A stretch of DNA of 64,000 bases from Streptomyces actinomycinicus (GTDB lineage: Bacteria; Actinomycetota; Actinomycetes; Streptomycetales; Streptomycetaceae), in NCBI RefSeq assembly GCF_016741775.1, contig NZ_JAERRK010000006.1:62001-126000 (forward strand). The letters are read 5' to 3'. Within the stretch, counting starts at the first letter, position 1. The number at the start of each line of letters is the position of its first letter. Both the position numbers and the translations under genes were made by a program. Below the pieces are notes generated by a model, which did no database searches, was not told where the DNA came from, and saw nothing but the letters and a program-made list of their open reading frames with translations. Positions 26,649 through 35,043 of the stretch are shown here, one piece after another.

Positions 26649-26676
26649 TACACCGCTGTCGTGTTGCGAGGTCGCC

Positions 26677-26850
26677 GTGTCCGGACGTACATCCGCACCC
26701 TACGCACGCTCCACCGCACGGAGGGCCGTAACGGCCGCCGTGATCGCCGCGGCGGCGCTGGTCCTCGCCGCGAACGCCGGTCCGGCCCGGGCAGCGGCCC
26801 CCACCCCGACCGCGCACGTCATGACGCCGGACCGGACCCCTCACCACTGA
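26677..26850 (+). CDS. 57-residue secreted peptide sharing 5' region with the M64 peptidase
   Basis: The GTG at 26677 has GCGAGG five bases upstream, exactly as in the M64 gene. The product has a twin-Arg-containing basic start, a hydrophobic run (about 18-32), and AGPARAAAPTP (34-44), identical to the M64 signal peptide end though coded with different synonymous codons. Only about 15 residues would remain after cleavage, ending in DRTPHH. It could be a secreted signalling peptide for the divergent XRE-TPR regulator, or the surviving start of a deleted M64-type gene. The sequence cannot decide between these. Confidence 0.65.
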   Translation: MSGRTSAPYARSTARRAVTAAVIAAAALVLAANAGPARAAAPTPTAHVMTPDRTPHH

Positions 26851-26880
26851 CGGGAGGCACCCGGCCCGGCGAAGAGACGG

Positions 26881-27144
26881 CTACTTCAGGGCACCGACGA
26901 AGGCGGCCCAGGTCTGCGGGGCCACGGCGAGGTGAGCGGCGTCGGGGTTCTTGGAATCACGGACGGCGACGAGGGCGGGGAGATCGGCGACCTCGATGCA
27001 CTCGCCGCCGTTGCTGCCGCTGTAGCTGGACTTACGCCATGCGGCGGGGCCGAGTGCGGTGCATTCGACGCAGTCTCCACCGGTGTTGCCGCTGTACGAA
27101 GACTTACGCCACCGCGCGTTCGTCAGGGGCTGATGTATGCGCAT
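26881..27144 (-). CDS. DUF397 protein with duplicated motif
   Basis: An 87-residue protein carrying two copies of the WRKSSYSG-x-GG-(D/E)C-(V/I)E motif (about 12-27 and 36-51), then a conserved VAVRDSKNPD and WAAFVGAL. DUF397 proteins usually pair with XRE/DUF5753 regulators in Streptomyces (WhiJ-type pairs), as here. The ATG at 27144 has GGAGG six bases upstream and lies 41 bases inside the end of the regulator gene, so the two are translationally coupled. Confidence 0.9.
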   Translation of the reverse strand: MRIHQPLTNARWRKSSYSGNTGGDCVECTALGPAAWRKSSYSGSNGGECIEVADLPALVAVRDSKNPDAAHLAVAPQTWAAFVGALK

Positions 27145-27952
27145 AGCGTTCCTCCATCACGCGGGTGATCAGTGCCGCCGAATCCTCCACGGAGAGGGCG
27201 GAGGCCTGCAAGTGAGCGTAACGAAGGGCCGCCTCCCTGGCAGTGTCCGGGCTGGCCGACATGTGACCGGAGATCAGGTCCTCGGTGTACACGATCTCCG
27301 GGTGGTCATCGAAGCGCAGTGCATTGAACGACCCTACGAGACTGGCGTGTTCACCTGCTTCAAAGGGCAACACTTGGACGCGCACCGATCTGTTGAGCTG
27401 GAAGGTCAATAGGTGGGCGAGTTGGGCCCGCATGATTTCGCGGCTGCCGATGGGCCTGTGCAGAGCCGCCTCGTCCAGGACGACCCAGGTCAGCGGTGGC
27501 TGCTCACGTGTCAGGATGCGTTGGCGCTCCATGCGCGCCGCCACCAGTTCGTCGAGCTGGTCCGGCATACCCGTCGCCAGCACGGCACGGGCATACGCCT
27601 CGGTCTGGAGGAGGCCGTAGACCATCTGCGCCTGATAGGTGGAAACATACGTCGCCCTCGCCTCCAACTCCGCATACGGCTGGAACCACGTCGGCAACTG
27701 GCTCCGCAGGACCAACCCCACCAGCCGTGAGAAGAAGCCGTCCGTCATCAGCGCCGCGTCGGCCCGCTCGGCGAACTCCCGTGTCGGCACCTTCAGCGTG
27801 GTCTCGATCTGGCCGACCAGGGAGCCCGTGCAGAAGATGATCGCGCCCAGTTCCTTCTGGGTCAGCCCCGCCGCCTCCCTCTTCCTCCGCAGTTCCGAGC
27901 CGAAGTAGTCCAGCGGAGAGGCGCTGGGGTCGAGTGCGCGGATGTTGACCAT
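27104..27952 (-). CDS. XRE/DUF5753 transcriptional regulator (WhiJ-like)
   Basis: A 282-residue protein. An N-terminal helix-turn-helix (LRRKREAAGLTQKELGAIIF, about 19-38) precedes the DUF5753 domain (YVSTYQAQMVYGLLQTEAYARA; LDEAALHRPIGS). Proteins of this group work with a downstream DUF397 partner and often affect development or antibiotic production. The ATG at 27952 is chosen; a GTG four codons earlier is a possible alternative. The gene overlaps its DUF397 partner by 41 bases. Confidence 0.9.
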   Translation of the reverse strand: MVNIRALDPSASPLDYFGSELRRKREAAGLTQKELGAIIFCTGSLVGQIETTLKVPTREFAERADAALMTDGFFSRLVGLVLRSQLPTWFQPYAELEARATYVSTYQAQMVYGLLQTEAYARAVLATGMPDQLDELVAARMERQRILTREQPPLTWVVLDEAALHRPIGSREIMRAQLAHLLTFQLNRSVRVQVLPFEAGEHASLVGSFNALRFDDHPEIVYTEDLISGHMSASPDTAREAALRYAHLQASALSVEDSAALITRVMEERYAHTSAPDERAVA

Positions 27953-28048
27953 GGCGTGAGGCACCCCCTGCGATCGAGTCGTAGCTGAGCGTAATCGATC
28001 GGACACTCCGGGGTGCCGGAAACCGGGAAACCGGCCTACCCTGCGACC

Positions 28049-29290
28049 GTGACGTCAGCCGCCGCCCGTACCGCCCTGGACCTCACCTCCGAACTCCCGG
28101 TCACCGGCCTGGAGGACCTCTACCGCGACCTGCACCGGCACCCCGAGCTGTCGCTGCGCGAGCACCGGACCGCCGGGAAGCTGGCCGAGGGGCTCAGGAA
28201 GGCGGGGTACGACACCGCCGAGGGTGTCGGCGGCACCGGAGTCGTCGGGGTGCTGCGCAACGGGGACGGCCCGGCCGTGCTGCTGCGGGCCGACATGGAC
28301 GCGCTGCCGGTCGCGGAGGAGACCGGGCTGCCGTACGCCTCCGAGCGGGACGGCGTGATGCACGCCTGCGGGCACGATCTGCACGTCACCTGGCTGGCCG
28401 GGGCCGCGGCGGCGCTGGCGGCCGGGCGGGAGACCTGGAACGGGACGCTGCTGGTGGTGGGGCAGCCCGCCGAGGAGACCGGGCAGGGCGCGGCCCGGAT
28501 GGTCGCCGACGGACTGTACGAGCGGTTCGGGCGCCCGGACGTGCTGCTCGGGCAGCACGCGGCGCCGGGCCCGGCGGGGCTGTACCCGCACGCACCGGGG
28601 CTGATCATGTCCGCCTCGACGGACGTGGACGTCGTCGTGCACGGCCGGGGCGGGCACGGCTCGCGCCCCGAGGCGACCGTGGACCCGGTGGTGACGGCCG
28701 CCTACCTCGTCACCCGGCTGCAGACGGTGGTCTCCCGGGAGATCGCCGCGGGCGAGTCCGCGGTGCTGACCGTGGGACGGATCGAGGCCGGCAGCCGGCA
28801 CAACATCATTCCCGCCGAGGCGCGCATCTCGCTGAACCTGCGCACCCAGTCGGAGGCGGTCCGGCAGCGGATGCTGGCCGCGATCCGGCGCATCGCGCAG
28901 GGCGAGTGCCTGGCCGCCGGCTGTCCGCGGGAGCCGGAGGTGACCGTGGGGAACACCTTCCCGATGACCGTGAACGACGCCGGCACCGACGCCACGGTGG
29001 CCGCCGTGCACGCAGAGGTGTTCGGTACGGGCACGGTCTTCGACCCGGGCCCGGCGATGGGCAGCGAGGACTTCCCCGAACTGGCGCTCGGCACGATCCC
29101 GTACGCGTACTGGTTCGTCACCACGACCCCCGCCGAGGTGTGGGAACAGGCGCCCGGCGACACGCTCCCGGAGAAGTTCTCGGCCGTCCCGAGCAACCAC
29201 AGCCCCCACTTCGCGCCCGACCTGTCCACGGTTGCCCCGGGTGTCCGCACCCTCGTCTCGGGGGCCCTGGCGTTGTTGTCGGTGGCATGA
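28049..29290 (+). CDS. M20-family amidohydrolase
   Basis: A 413-residue metal-dependent hydrolase of the M20D group (N-acyl amino acid and indole-acetyl-amino-acid hydrolases). Conserved segments are LRADMDALPV, MHACGHDLHV, PAEETGQGA and GGHGSRPE; the final metal ligand lies in FAPDLSTV or NHSPHF. The GTG at 28049 has no ribosome-binding site, but TACCCT ends six bases upstream, so the transcript may be leaderless. The gene stands alone. Confidence 0.85.
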   Translation: MTSAAARTALDLTSELPVTGLEDLYRDLHRHPELSLREHRTAGKLAEGLRKAGYDTAEGVGGTGVVGVLRNGDGPAVLLRADMDALPVAEETGLPYASERDGVMHACGHDLHVTWLAGAAAALAAGRETWNGTLLVVGQPAEETGQGAARMVADGLYERFGRPDVLLGQHAAPGPAGLYPHAPGLIMSASTDVDVVVHGRGGHGSRPEATVDPVVTAAYLVTRLQTVVSREIAAGESAVLTVGRIEAGSRHNIIPAEARISLNLRTQSEAVRQRMLAAIRRIAQGECLAAGCPREPEVTVGNTFPMTVNDAGTDATVAAVHAEVFGTGTVFDPGPAMGSEDFPELALGTIPYAYWFVTTTPAEVWEQAPGDTLPEKFSAVPSNHSPHFAPDLSTVAPGVRTLVSGALALLSVA

Positions 29291-29435
29291 CCTAGTCTTG
29301 CGCCACTCGCCACACCAGGCACACGGCTCATGCACCGGGGGCACACATTCCGCCGTGCCCGCCGGGGGCTCACGTTCTCGCCGCGCCGGGGTGGCCACCC
29401 ATCTTCTTCATTCGTTCCGGGGGGTTCGAATCAGC

Positions 29436-31400
29436 GTGCGCAAGCGCTCTCTCATCGCCGCCACCACCCTGGCGGCCCTCATCGGCTCGACGGCGCTCGC
29501 CGTGCCGTCGTTCGCCGACACCGACCGGCCCATCCCGCTCTCGGACGCCGGCGACACCGTGGTGGACGGCGTCCACCAGCACATCTTCCTCGCCGACCGG
29601 TACAACAACCGGATCGTCGTCACCGACGCCGCCGGGAACTACACCGGCACCACGATCACCGGCCTGCCGCAGGTCCGGGACCTCGAACTGAGCCCGGACG
29701 GCAACACGCTGTACGCGGCTCTCTACGGCGCCGACAAGATCGTCGCGATCGACACCGCGACGCTCGAGCAGACCGCCGAGTACCCGACCGGCGCGGGCAC
29801 CATCCCCTCCAGCGTCGTCTACGCGGACGGAAAGCTCTGGTTCGGGTACGGCGACCAGTGGGAGTCCGGCCTGGGCGTGGTCGACCTGACCGCCGAGACG
29901 CCGAAGGTCACCCTCGACCTAGCCGCCGGGCACGACTTCGCCAGCCCGCCCAAGCTGTACGCCGACGCGGACAACCCGGGCACGCTGCTCGCGCTGGACG
30001 CGGGCGTCAGCTCGGGCCCGATCATCGTGTACGACGTCTCGTCCGGCACGCCGGTCATCCGCGTCTCCGAGGACAAGGGCGGCTTCTACAAGGACGCGGC
30101 GCTCACACCGGACGGCCAGAACGTCGTGGTCGCCGGTCCCGGCACCCGTGCCCTCACCGAGTACCGGCTCTCGGACCTGGCCCAGGTGCGCACGTACCCG
30201 GTCAAGGACCAGCCGGAGACGGTCGGCATCGCCCCGGACGGCACCGTCGCGGCCACGGTCCTGGACACCGACGACATCGGTGACACCTACGTCTTCACGG
30301 GCGGCCCCGGCAAACCGAGCGTCCGCAACGTCTCCCACAGCTGGATGCCGTGGGGCGCCCACGCGATCAGCTGGTCCGCGGACGGCGCGAAGCTGTTCGT
30401 GCAGACGGACCCGGGCTCGTCCATGAAACTGCACCGGATCAACGAGCCCCGCAAGTACGAGACGACCCTGACGGTCAACGCCCCGACGACGGCGGCCCGC
30501 GACAAGTCCCTCACGGTCACCGGCAAGCTCACCTCGGGTCTGGCCCTGCCCGCGGGCACCCCGCTGAAGGTGACCCGCACCGACATGGAGTCGCCGAACG
30601 GGAAGTCCCTCGGTACCAGGCCCCTCGGCACCGGAGGCAAGTTCAGCTTCACGGACAAGCCCCAGTCCGGCGGCCGGGTCACGTACACGGTGACGTACGA
30701 GGGCGACGCCGCGCACACGCCGGACACGGGCGCCGACTCCGTCGAGGTGTCCCGCGCCAAGCCGGCGCTCACCCTCAACAACAACGGCAAGGTCTACTCG
30801 TACGGCAAGGACGTGAAGTTCACGGCCCGCCTCGGCAAGACCTACTCGAACCGCACGGTGGAGATCTGGGCCGACCCGTTCGGCTCCGACAAGCCGAACA
30901 AGCTGGTGAAGACCGGGAAGGTCAACTCCGACGGCTACCTGTCGGTCACGCTGGACCTGAAGCGGGACACCAAGGTCACCGCGAAGTTCAAGGGCGACTC
31001 CCGCTACTCGTCGGCGTCCGCCTCCAGCACGGTCGGTGCCCTGGTGAGCGTGTCCACCTCGGTCTCCAACCACTACAAGTCGAAGTCGGCGTGGGGCCAC
31101 ACGTACTACTTCTTCCACAAGACCAAGGACCCGATGATCACGACGAAGATGTCGTACTTCCCGGGCCGGGCGCAGAAGTTCGAGTTCGAGGTCTACTACC
31201 AGGGCCGCTGGTACCCGGGTGACCCCGCGTACTTCAAGCTGGGCTCCGACGGCGTCTCCAAGGTCCGCATCACCGGTGACCACGGCGAGGACGTCGGCTG
31301 GCGCTTCCGGGTCCGCTCGTCGTACATCAACAGCACCTCCGGTGACACGGTGAACTCCACGACGCACGGTGCCTGGAAGTACTTCACCTACACCAGGTGA
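29436..31400 (+). CDS. secreted beta-propeller (YncE-like) and Ig-like repeat protein
   Basis: A 654-residue exported protein with a clear signal peptide (VRKRSLIAATTLAALIGS, cleavage near SFADTD). Residues about 35-330 form a YncE/NHL-type propeller (LSPDGNTLYAALYGADKIVAID, APDGTVAATVLD). Two Ig-like domains with the invasin-like pattern TLTVNAP...VTVTGKL and ALTLNNNGKVYSYGKDVKFTA follow, and the last 120 residues form a Lys/Tyr-rich domain. A cell-surface or binding role is likely; no catalytic residues were seen. GGGGGG lies 11 bases before the GTG. Confidence 0.75.
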   Translation: MRKRSLIAATTLAALIGSTALAVPSFADTDRPIPLSDAGDTVVDGVHQHIFLADRYNNRIVVTDAAGNYTGTTITGLPQVRDLELSPDGNTLYAALYGADKIVAIDTATLEQTAEYPTGAGTIPSSVVYADGKLWFGYGDQWESGLGVVDLTAETPKVTLDLAAGHDFASPPKLYADADNPGTLLALDAGVSSGPIIVYDVSSGTPVIRVSEDKGGFYKDAALTPDGQNVVVAGPGTRALTEYRLSDLAQVRTYPVKDQPETVGIAPDGTVAATVLDTDDIGDTYVFTGGPGKPSVRNVSHSWMPWGAHAISWSADGAKLFVQTDPGSSMKLHRINEPRKYETTLTVNAPTTAARDKSLTVTGKLTSGLALPAGTPLKVTRTDMESPNGKSLGTRPLGTGGKFSFTDKPQSGGRVTYTVTYEGDAAHTPDTGADSVEVSRAKPALTLNNNGKVYSYGKDVKFTARLGKTYSNRTVEIWADPFGSDKPNKLVKTGKVNSDGYLSVTLDLKRDTKVTAKFKGDSRYSSASASSTVGALVSVSTSVSNHYKSKSAWGHTYYFFHKTKDPMITTKMSYFPGRAQKFEFEVYYQGRWYPGDPAYFKLGSDGVSKVRITGDHGEDVGWRFRVRSSYINSTSGDTVNSTTHGAWKYFTYTR

Positions 31401-31441
31401 GGGGGCGGCGGGGGTAGTGCTCCGCCGTCACCGTGCGAGGG

Positions 31442-32704
31442 CTAGCGGGTGGCCTGGAGCCGGCCGAGCTGCCGCTGGACGTTCTCCAGCGCGCCGCGCC
31501 GGCGTCCCGGCACCCGGAGCCGCAACTCCGCGAGCGCGGGCCCCAGCTCTCGGGCCCGCGCCAGGTCCTTGATACGGGCCCACTGGTGGTGGGCCCGGTC
31601 CACGGCCGCCTCCACGGCGGGCGCGTCCACCGGCTGCCCCGCGGCCAGCCGCGCCCCGGCGACCCCCAGCCAGGCCCGGCAGCTGCGTGCCGGATCCCCC
31701 GCGAACATCGCGAGATCGGCCCGCACCTCGCTCCAGTGCAGCGCCTCCTCCGACCCCGCACCGTGCGCCCGCACGGCCGCCTCCTCGTACCGGGCGGCCA
31801 GACCGTCGGCCTCCCCGTGCCGCCCGCCCTGCACGGCGGCGCTGATGGCGGCGTGCGGGTCCTCGGGACGGGGGGCGGAGCCGGGCCCGACCGCCCCCGG
31901 TACCACCTCCGCCCCCGGCAGCGGTGCCGGTACGGGCATGGGCACGGACACGGGCACGGGTACGGGCACCGAGGCAACGGTTCCGGGTGCGAAGGCGGGC
32001 GGGTTGGGTCCCGGGGATCCCGGGGACAGGGCGGGTCCCGGGGACACGACCGGGCCCGGGAAGGCCGCGGGCGCGCCACCGGTGCTCGCCAGCAGCAGGT
32101 TGCCCGTCGTCTCCTCCGGGATGCGGGCCACTGCCTGCTGGTGCAGGACGTGCAGCGGGGGACGCTGCCCGCTCCTGAGCAGGGTGGCCACCGTCTTCAT
32201 GTACGCCGGACCGGCCGGGCCCCGCCGTCCCGCGGCCGGGGCGATGCGACCGTGGACGGAGGTGTTGCGGCCGGAGTCGAGGCCGCGCTCGGTGACGTAC
32301 CGGAAGGCCTCCGCGTCCGCGTGCAGGTCGACGACGAGCGCGGTGTCCGCGGCCGAGCGCAGCCGCAGTTCCTCGCGGATCCAGTGCCAGGGCAGCGCGG
32401 TGTAGCGGACCGTGGCCGGGGTGGTGCGGGCCAGGGCCAGATGCGGCCGGTGCTGGCGGCGGTCCAGGTTCAGCTGGCCGGTGACGTACACGGTGAGCGG
32501 CCCGGGCGCGGCCGCGGCGGCGCGCAGCCGGGTGAGGACGGCCTGCGGTTCCAGCGGGTCGGCGAGTTCGACCACGTTCGCCGTGTCGGTGCCGGACAGC
32601 ACGGCGGGGGCAACGGCGGCCAGCACCGGCAGCACACCGGCCGCGTCCACCAGGCGTCCCCGGCCCAGCGGCGAGGCCGCGAGCAGCAGCACGGTTCCGG
32701 GCAT
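31442..32704 (-). CDS. hypothetical protein with a caspase-like but inactive-looking N-terminal domain
   Basis: A 420-residue protein. The first 150 residues have the order of a caspase-like fold: PLTVYVTGQLNLD sits where active members have a YxAGHG histidine, and TALVVDLHADAEAF sits where they have DxCxSG. Both catalytic residues are missing. A variable Pro/Val-rich linker (about 235-290, including VPVPVPVSVPMPVPAP) leads to a helical TPR-like C-terminal region (about 295-420). The ATG at 32704 has GGAGG five bases upstream. The caspase resemblance is by eye and uncertain; a hypothetical Streptomyces protein is the safe call. Confidence 0.55.
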   Translation of the reverse strand: MPGTVLLLAASPLGRGRLVDAAGVLPVLAAVAPAVLSGTDTANVVELADPLEPQAVLTRLRAAAAAPGPLTVYVTGQLNLDRRQHRPHLALARTTPATVRYTALPWHWIREELRLRSAADTALVVDLHADAEAFRYVTERGLDSGRNTSVHGRIAPAAGRRGPAGPAYMKTVATLLRSGQRPPLHVLHQQAVARIPEETTGNLLLASTGGAPAAFPGPVVSPGPALSPGSPGPNPPAFAPGTVASVPVPVPVSVPMPVPAPLPGAEVVPGAVGPGSAPRPEDPHAAISAAVQGGRHGEADGLAARYEEAAVRAHGAGSEEALHWSEVRADLAMFAGDPARSCRAWLGVAGARLAAGQPVDAPAVEAAVDRAHHQWARIKDLARARELGPALAELRLRVPGRRRGALENVQRQLGRLQATR

Positions 32705-32779
32705 CGTGCCTCCCCCTGTCACCCTGTGGATCCCGCTTCCCAGCCAGCACCGTAACCTCTGCCGCCGCGCACCGGCGCT

Positions 32780-34057
32780 TCAGGAGCGCAAACGTCCCCG
32801 TTCGGGGTCTTCGCCCGGCTCCGTTCCCCGGTGCGCCCCAGCCCGCGCCCCCGTCTCCGTCTCCGACCCCGGCCCCGGCCCCGTATCCGGCCCCGGCCCC
32901 CGCCCAGGCCCCATCTCCGTCTCCGGCCCCGGCACCGTCCCCGCCCGCCGCACCGCGAAGATCGTGGTGTCGTCCTGCAGCCGGCCACCGCTGTACCGCA
33001 GGACACCGTCGCGGACCCGGCGTACCAGGCTCCGGGGCTCGGTGCTGCCCGGATCTGCGCCGACCGCCCGGGCCACCTCCCGGGCGAGCTGGTAGAAGTC
33101 ACCGGCCCCGTCGCGGGCCTCGGTCACTCCGTCGGTGACCAGCAGCAGCGTCTCGTCGGCGGCCAGCGGCACCCGGTGCACGGGCGGGAGGCCGTGCGCG
33201 AGGTCGGCGAGTCCGAGCGGCACCCCGTCGCCGCTGGGCAGCTCGCGCACTCCGCGCGGGCCGACGACGAGCGGGGGTTCGTGGCCGAAGTTGACGAGGT
33301 CCATCACGTCCGGGGCGTCCGCGGGGAAGGCGATGAGCACCGCGGTGGCGAACCGGTCCCCGTCGTCCCGGCCGAGCGCGGTGGTGTGGCGGCGGTGCCG
33401 CAGCATCCGGGTCTCCAGGCGTTCGGCGACGGTGGTGAGCGCCCGCTCGTGGTAGCCGGCCTCGCGAAAGGTGCCGAGCAGCGCGGCGGCGGCCTCCACC
33501 GCACCGAGACCCTTGCCCTGCACGTCACCGACGAGGAGCCGGGTGCCCTGCGGGCCGGGCTGGATGTCGTAGAAGTCGCCGCCGACCCGGGCTTCGACAT
33601 CGGCGGCCAGGTACACCCCCGCGTGCTCCAGGCCGCCCCAGCACGGCGGCAGCGGGCGCAGCACCGTGCGCCGGGTGGTCTCGGCGATGTCCCGGATGTG
33701 CAGGATCTGCCGCTCGTGCCGCACGCGCACGGCGGCGGCCAGGGTGGCCAGGGCGCCGCCGAGGGCGACCAGGAGGAAGTCGCCGAGTCCGGCCCTGTAC
33801 GCGTCGGACCAGGCGCTGTCGACGGCGACGTACGTCACCACGGCCAGCACACTGTAGGCGGCCGTGGTCCACACCCCGCAGATCGCGGCGGCGATGCCCG
33901 GGACCAGGACGATCCAGGAGACGATGCGGAAGTCTTCACTGGTCGCGAGGTCCAGCAGGACGATGCCGGCGAGCAGCAGCAGCGGCGGCAGCCACGCGAT
34001 GCTCCGCCCGTGGACCCACAGCAGCGGGCGCCGCCGGCCGTACTCGATCTCCGTCAC
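32780..34057 (-). CDS. membrane SpoIIE-type PP2C phosphatase
   Basis: A 425-residue protein with three to four N-terminal membrane helices (about 18-110) and a cytoplasmic SpoIIE/PP2C phosphatase domain (about 145-365). The metal-binding aspartates lie in VGGDFYDIQ, LLVGDVQGKG and LLLVTDGVTEAR. Such phosphatases act on anti-anti-sigma factors. The last 50 residues are a Gly/Pro/Thr/Glu repeat tail. The GTG at 34057 has GGAG eight bases upstream. No anti-anti-sigma gene is adjacent. Confidence 0.85.
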   Translation of the reverse strand: MTEIEYGRRRPLLWVHGRSIAWLPPLLLLAGIVLLDLATSEDFRIVSWIVLVPGIAAAICGVWTTAAYSVLAVVTYVAVDSAWSDAYRAGLGDFLLVALGGALATLAAAVRVRHERQILHIRDIAETTRRTVLRPLPPCWGGLEHAGVYLAADVEARVGGDFYDIQPGPQGTRLLVGDVQGKGLGAVEAAAALLGTFREAGYHERALTTVAERLETRMLRHRRHTTALGRDDGDRFATAVLIAFPADAPDVMDLVNFGHEPPLVVGPRGVRELPSGDGVPLGLADLAHGLPPVHRVPLAADETLLLVTDGVTEARDGAGDFYQLAREVARAVGADPGSTEPRSLVRRVRDGVLRYSGGRLQDDTTIFAVRRAGTVPGPETEMGPGRGPGPDTGPGPGSETETGARAGAHRGTEPGEDPERGRLRS

Positions 34058-34210
34058 GGCGGGCGCTCCATGTTCCCCACGGAAACACGGGGGAGACCAG
34101 TGCGCATCCGGGCACTCGTCACCCTCCTGGCCGACTTGCCAGGCCGTGCACCCCGGTGTGCCCTGGAAGGCGGGGGCAGCTCGGGGGCGAGGAGAGAGAG
34201 GAGTGCTCTC

Positions 34211-34693
34211 ATGGCTCAAGCGGCACCCGCGCCCGGCGGAATGTCCCGGCCAGGCCGCACACCGGCGGTGGAGGGCCGGCCATCGGATGCACGCAGCCGG
34301 CCGCCCGATGTCTTCGACGCGCGCACCCACGCCATGGCCCGGCTGGCCGTCCCGGTCGCACTGGGTCTGGTCTACGGCTACTGGGTGGCGGCCAACAGCC
34401 GCTCCGGCGGTCCGATCACCGGCTGGAACCTGCTGCTCGGCTTCGTCAGCGCGCTGGTGTTCGCGGTGGTGTGCATGGCACTGCTGGCAGTGGCCCCACG
34501 CATGCCCCGGGAGGTGCACGCGCTGCTGTGGACGGGGTTCGTCGGCTGTGCGTTCGGCTTCCTCTACAGCCAGACCGGCGCCTCGATCCTCAGGTCCGTC
34601 CTGATGTCCCTGGCGGTGTCGGCAGTCACCTTCGCCGTGTTCTTCTACCGCTACTACACGCGGGAGGACGCGTTCGGCCGCCGGATCCGCTGA
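34211..34693 (+). CDS. conserved four-helix membrane protein
   Basis: A 160-residue protein with a Pro/Arg-rich cytoplasmic start (about 1-40) and four hydrophobic helices (about 45-62, 74-95, 104-120, 127-147). A short charged tail ends YTREDAFGRRIR. No family with known function was recognised. The ATG at 34211 has AGGAG eight bases upstream. Confidence 0.7.
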   Translation: MAQAAPAPGGMSRPGRTPAVEGRPSDARSRPPDVFDARTHAMARLAVPVALGLVYGYWVAANSRSGGPITGWNLLLGFVSALVFAVVCMALLAVAPRMPREVHALLWTGFVGCAFGFLYSQTGASILRSVLMSLAVSAVTFAVFFYRYYTREDAFGRRIR

Positions 34694-35043
34694 GCGGACG
34701 GCGCCCCGCACGACGACTGCCTGTGCGTCGGCCCCGGCCGGACGGCCGGGGCCGGCGCACTCCCCTGTGTCCCCCTCCGCACCAGCGTGAACTCCCGGCA
34801 TCCGTCCGGCTCCACGACCCAGATCAGCCGGACGCGCCGGAACCGCTGGCGGCCCGAGTGCCGTTGACGGCTGTGCACAGGTGTCGCTGGTGTCACCTCT
34901 TTCTCCCCAGCACCAGGAAACACCCGTTCGGGTGAACCCTCCACCGGAGGGCGCGGACTCCGGTTCCGCCAACGGGGTCGTCCCACCGCCCGAATGCAGT
35001 GCCCCCGCTCGCGCCCCCGGCTCGGGGGCCCTTGCCTGGAAGC
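34694..35043. other. 350-bp region without a confident gene
   Basis: It holds a terminator hairpin (34729-34754). A minus-strand frame from a GTG at 34896 to a stop at 34654 (80 codons) has GGAG six bases upstream and contains VRLIWVVEPDGCREFTLVRRG, but it runs into the neighbouring gene and looks like a remnant at best. Confidence 0.4.
34729..34754 (+). terminator. terminator after the membrane protein gene
   Basis: An 11-bp perfect stem (CGGCCCCGGCC / GGCCGGGGCCG) with a 4-base loop lies 36 bases past the stop of the upstream gene. The stem can be extended with one mismatch on each side. Confidence 0.7.

Noticed and set aside
29414..29435. GGTTCGAATC resembling a tRNA T-loop
   Set aside because: No acceptor, D or anticodon arm is present around it; it is the leader of the beta-propeller gene.
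34654..34896. An 80-codon minus-strand frame with a reasonable ribosome-binding site
   Set aside because: It runs 40 bases into a well-supported gene, ends in Arg/Ser-rich sequence and matches no family known to me; kept only as a note in the intergenic entry.
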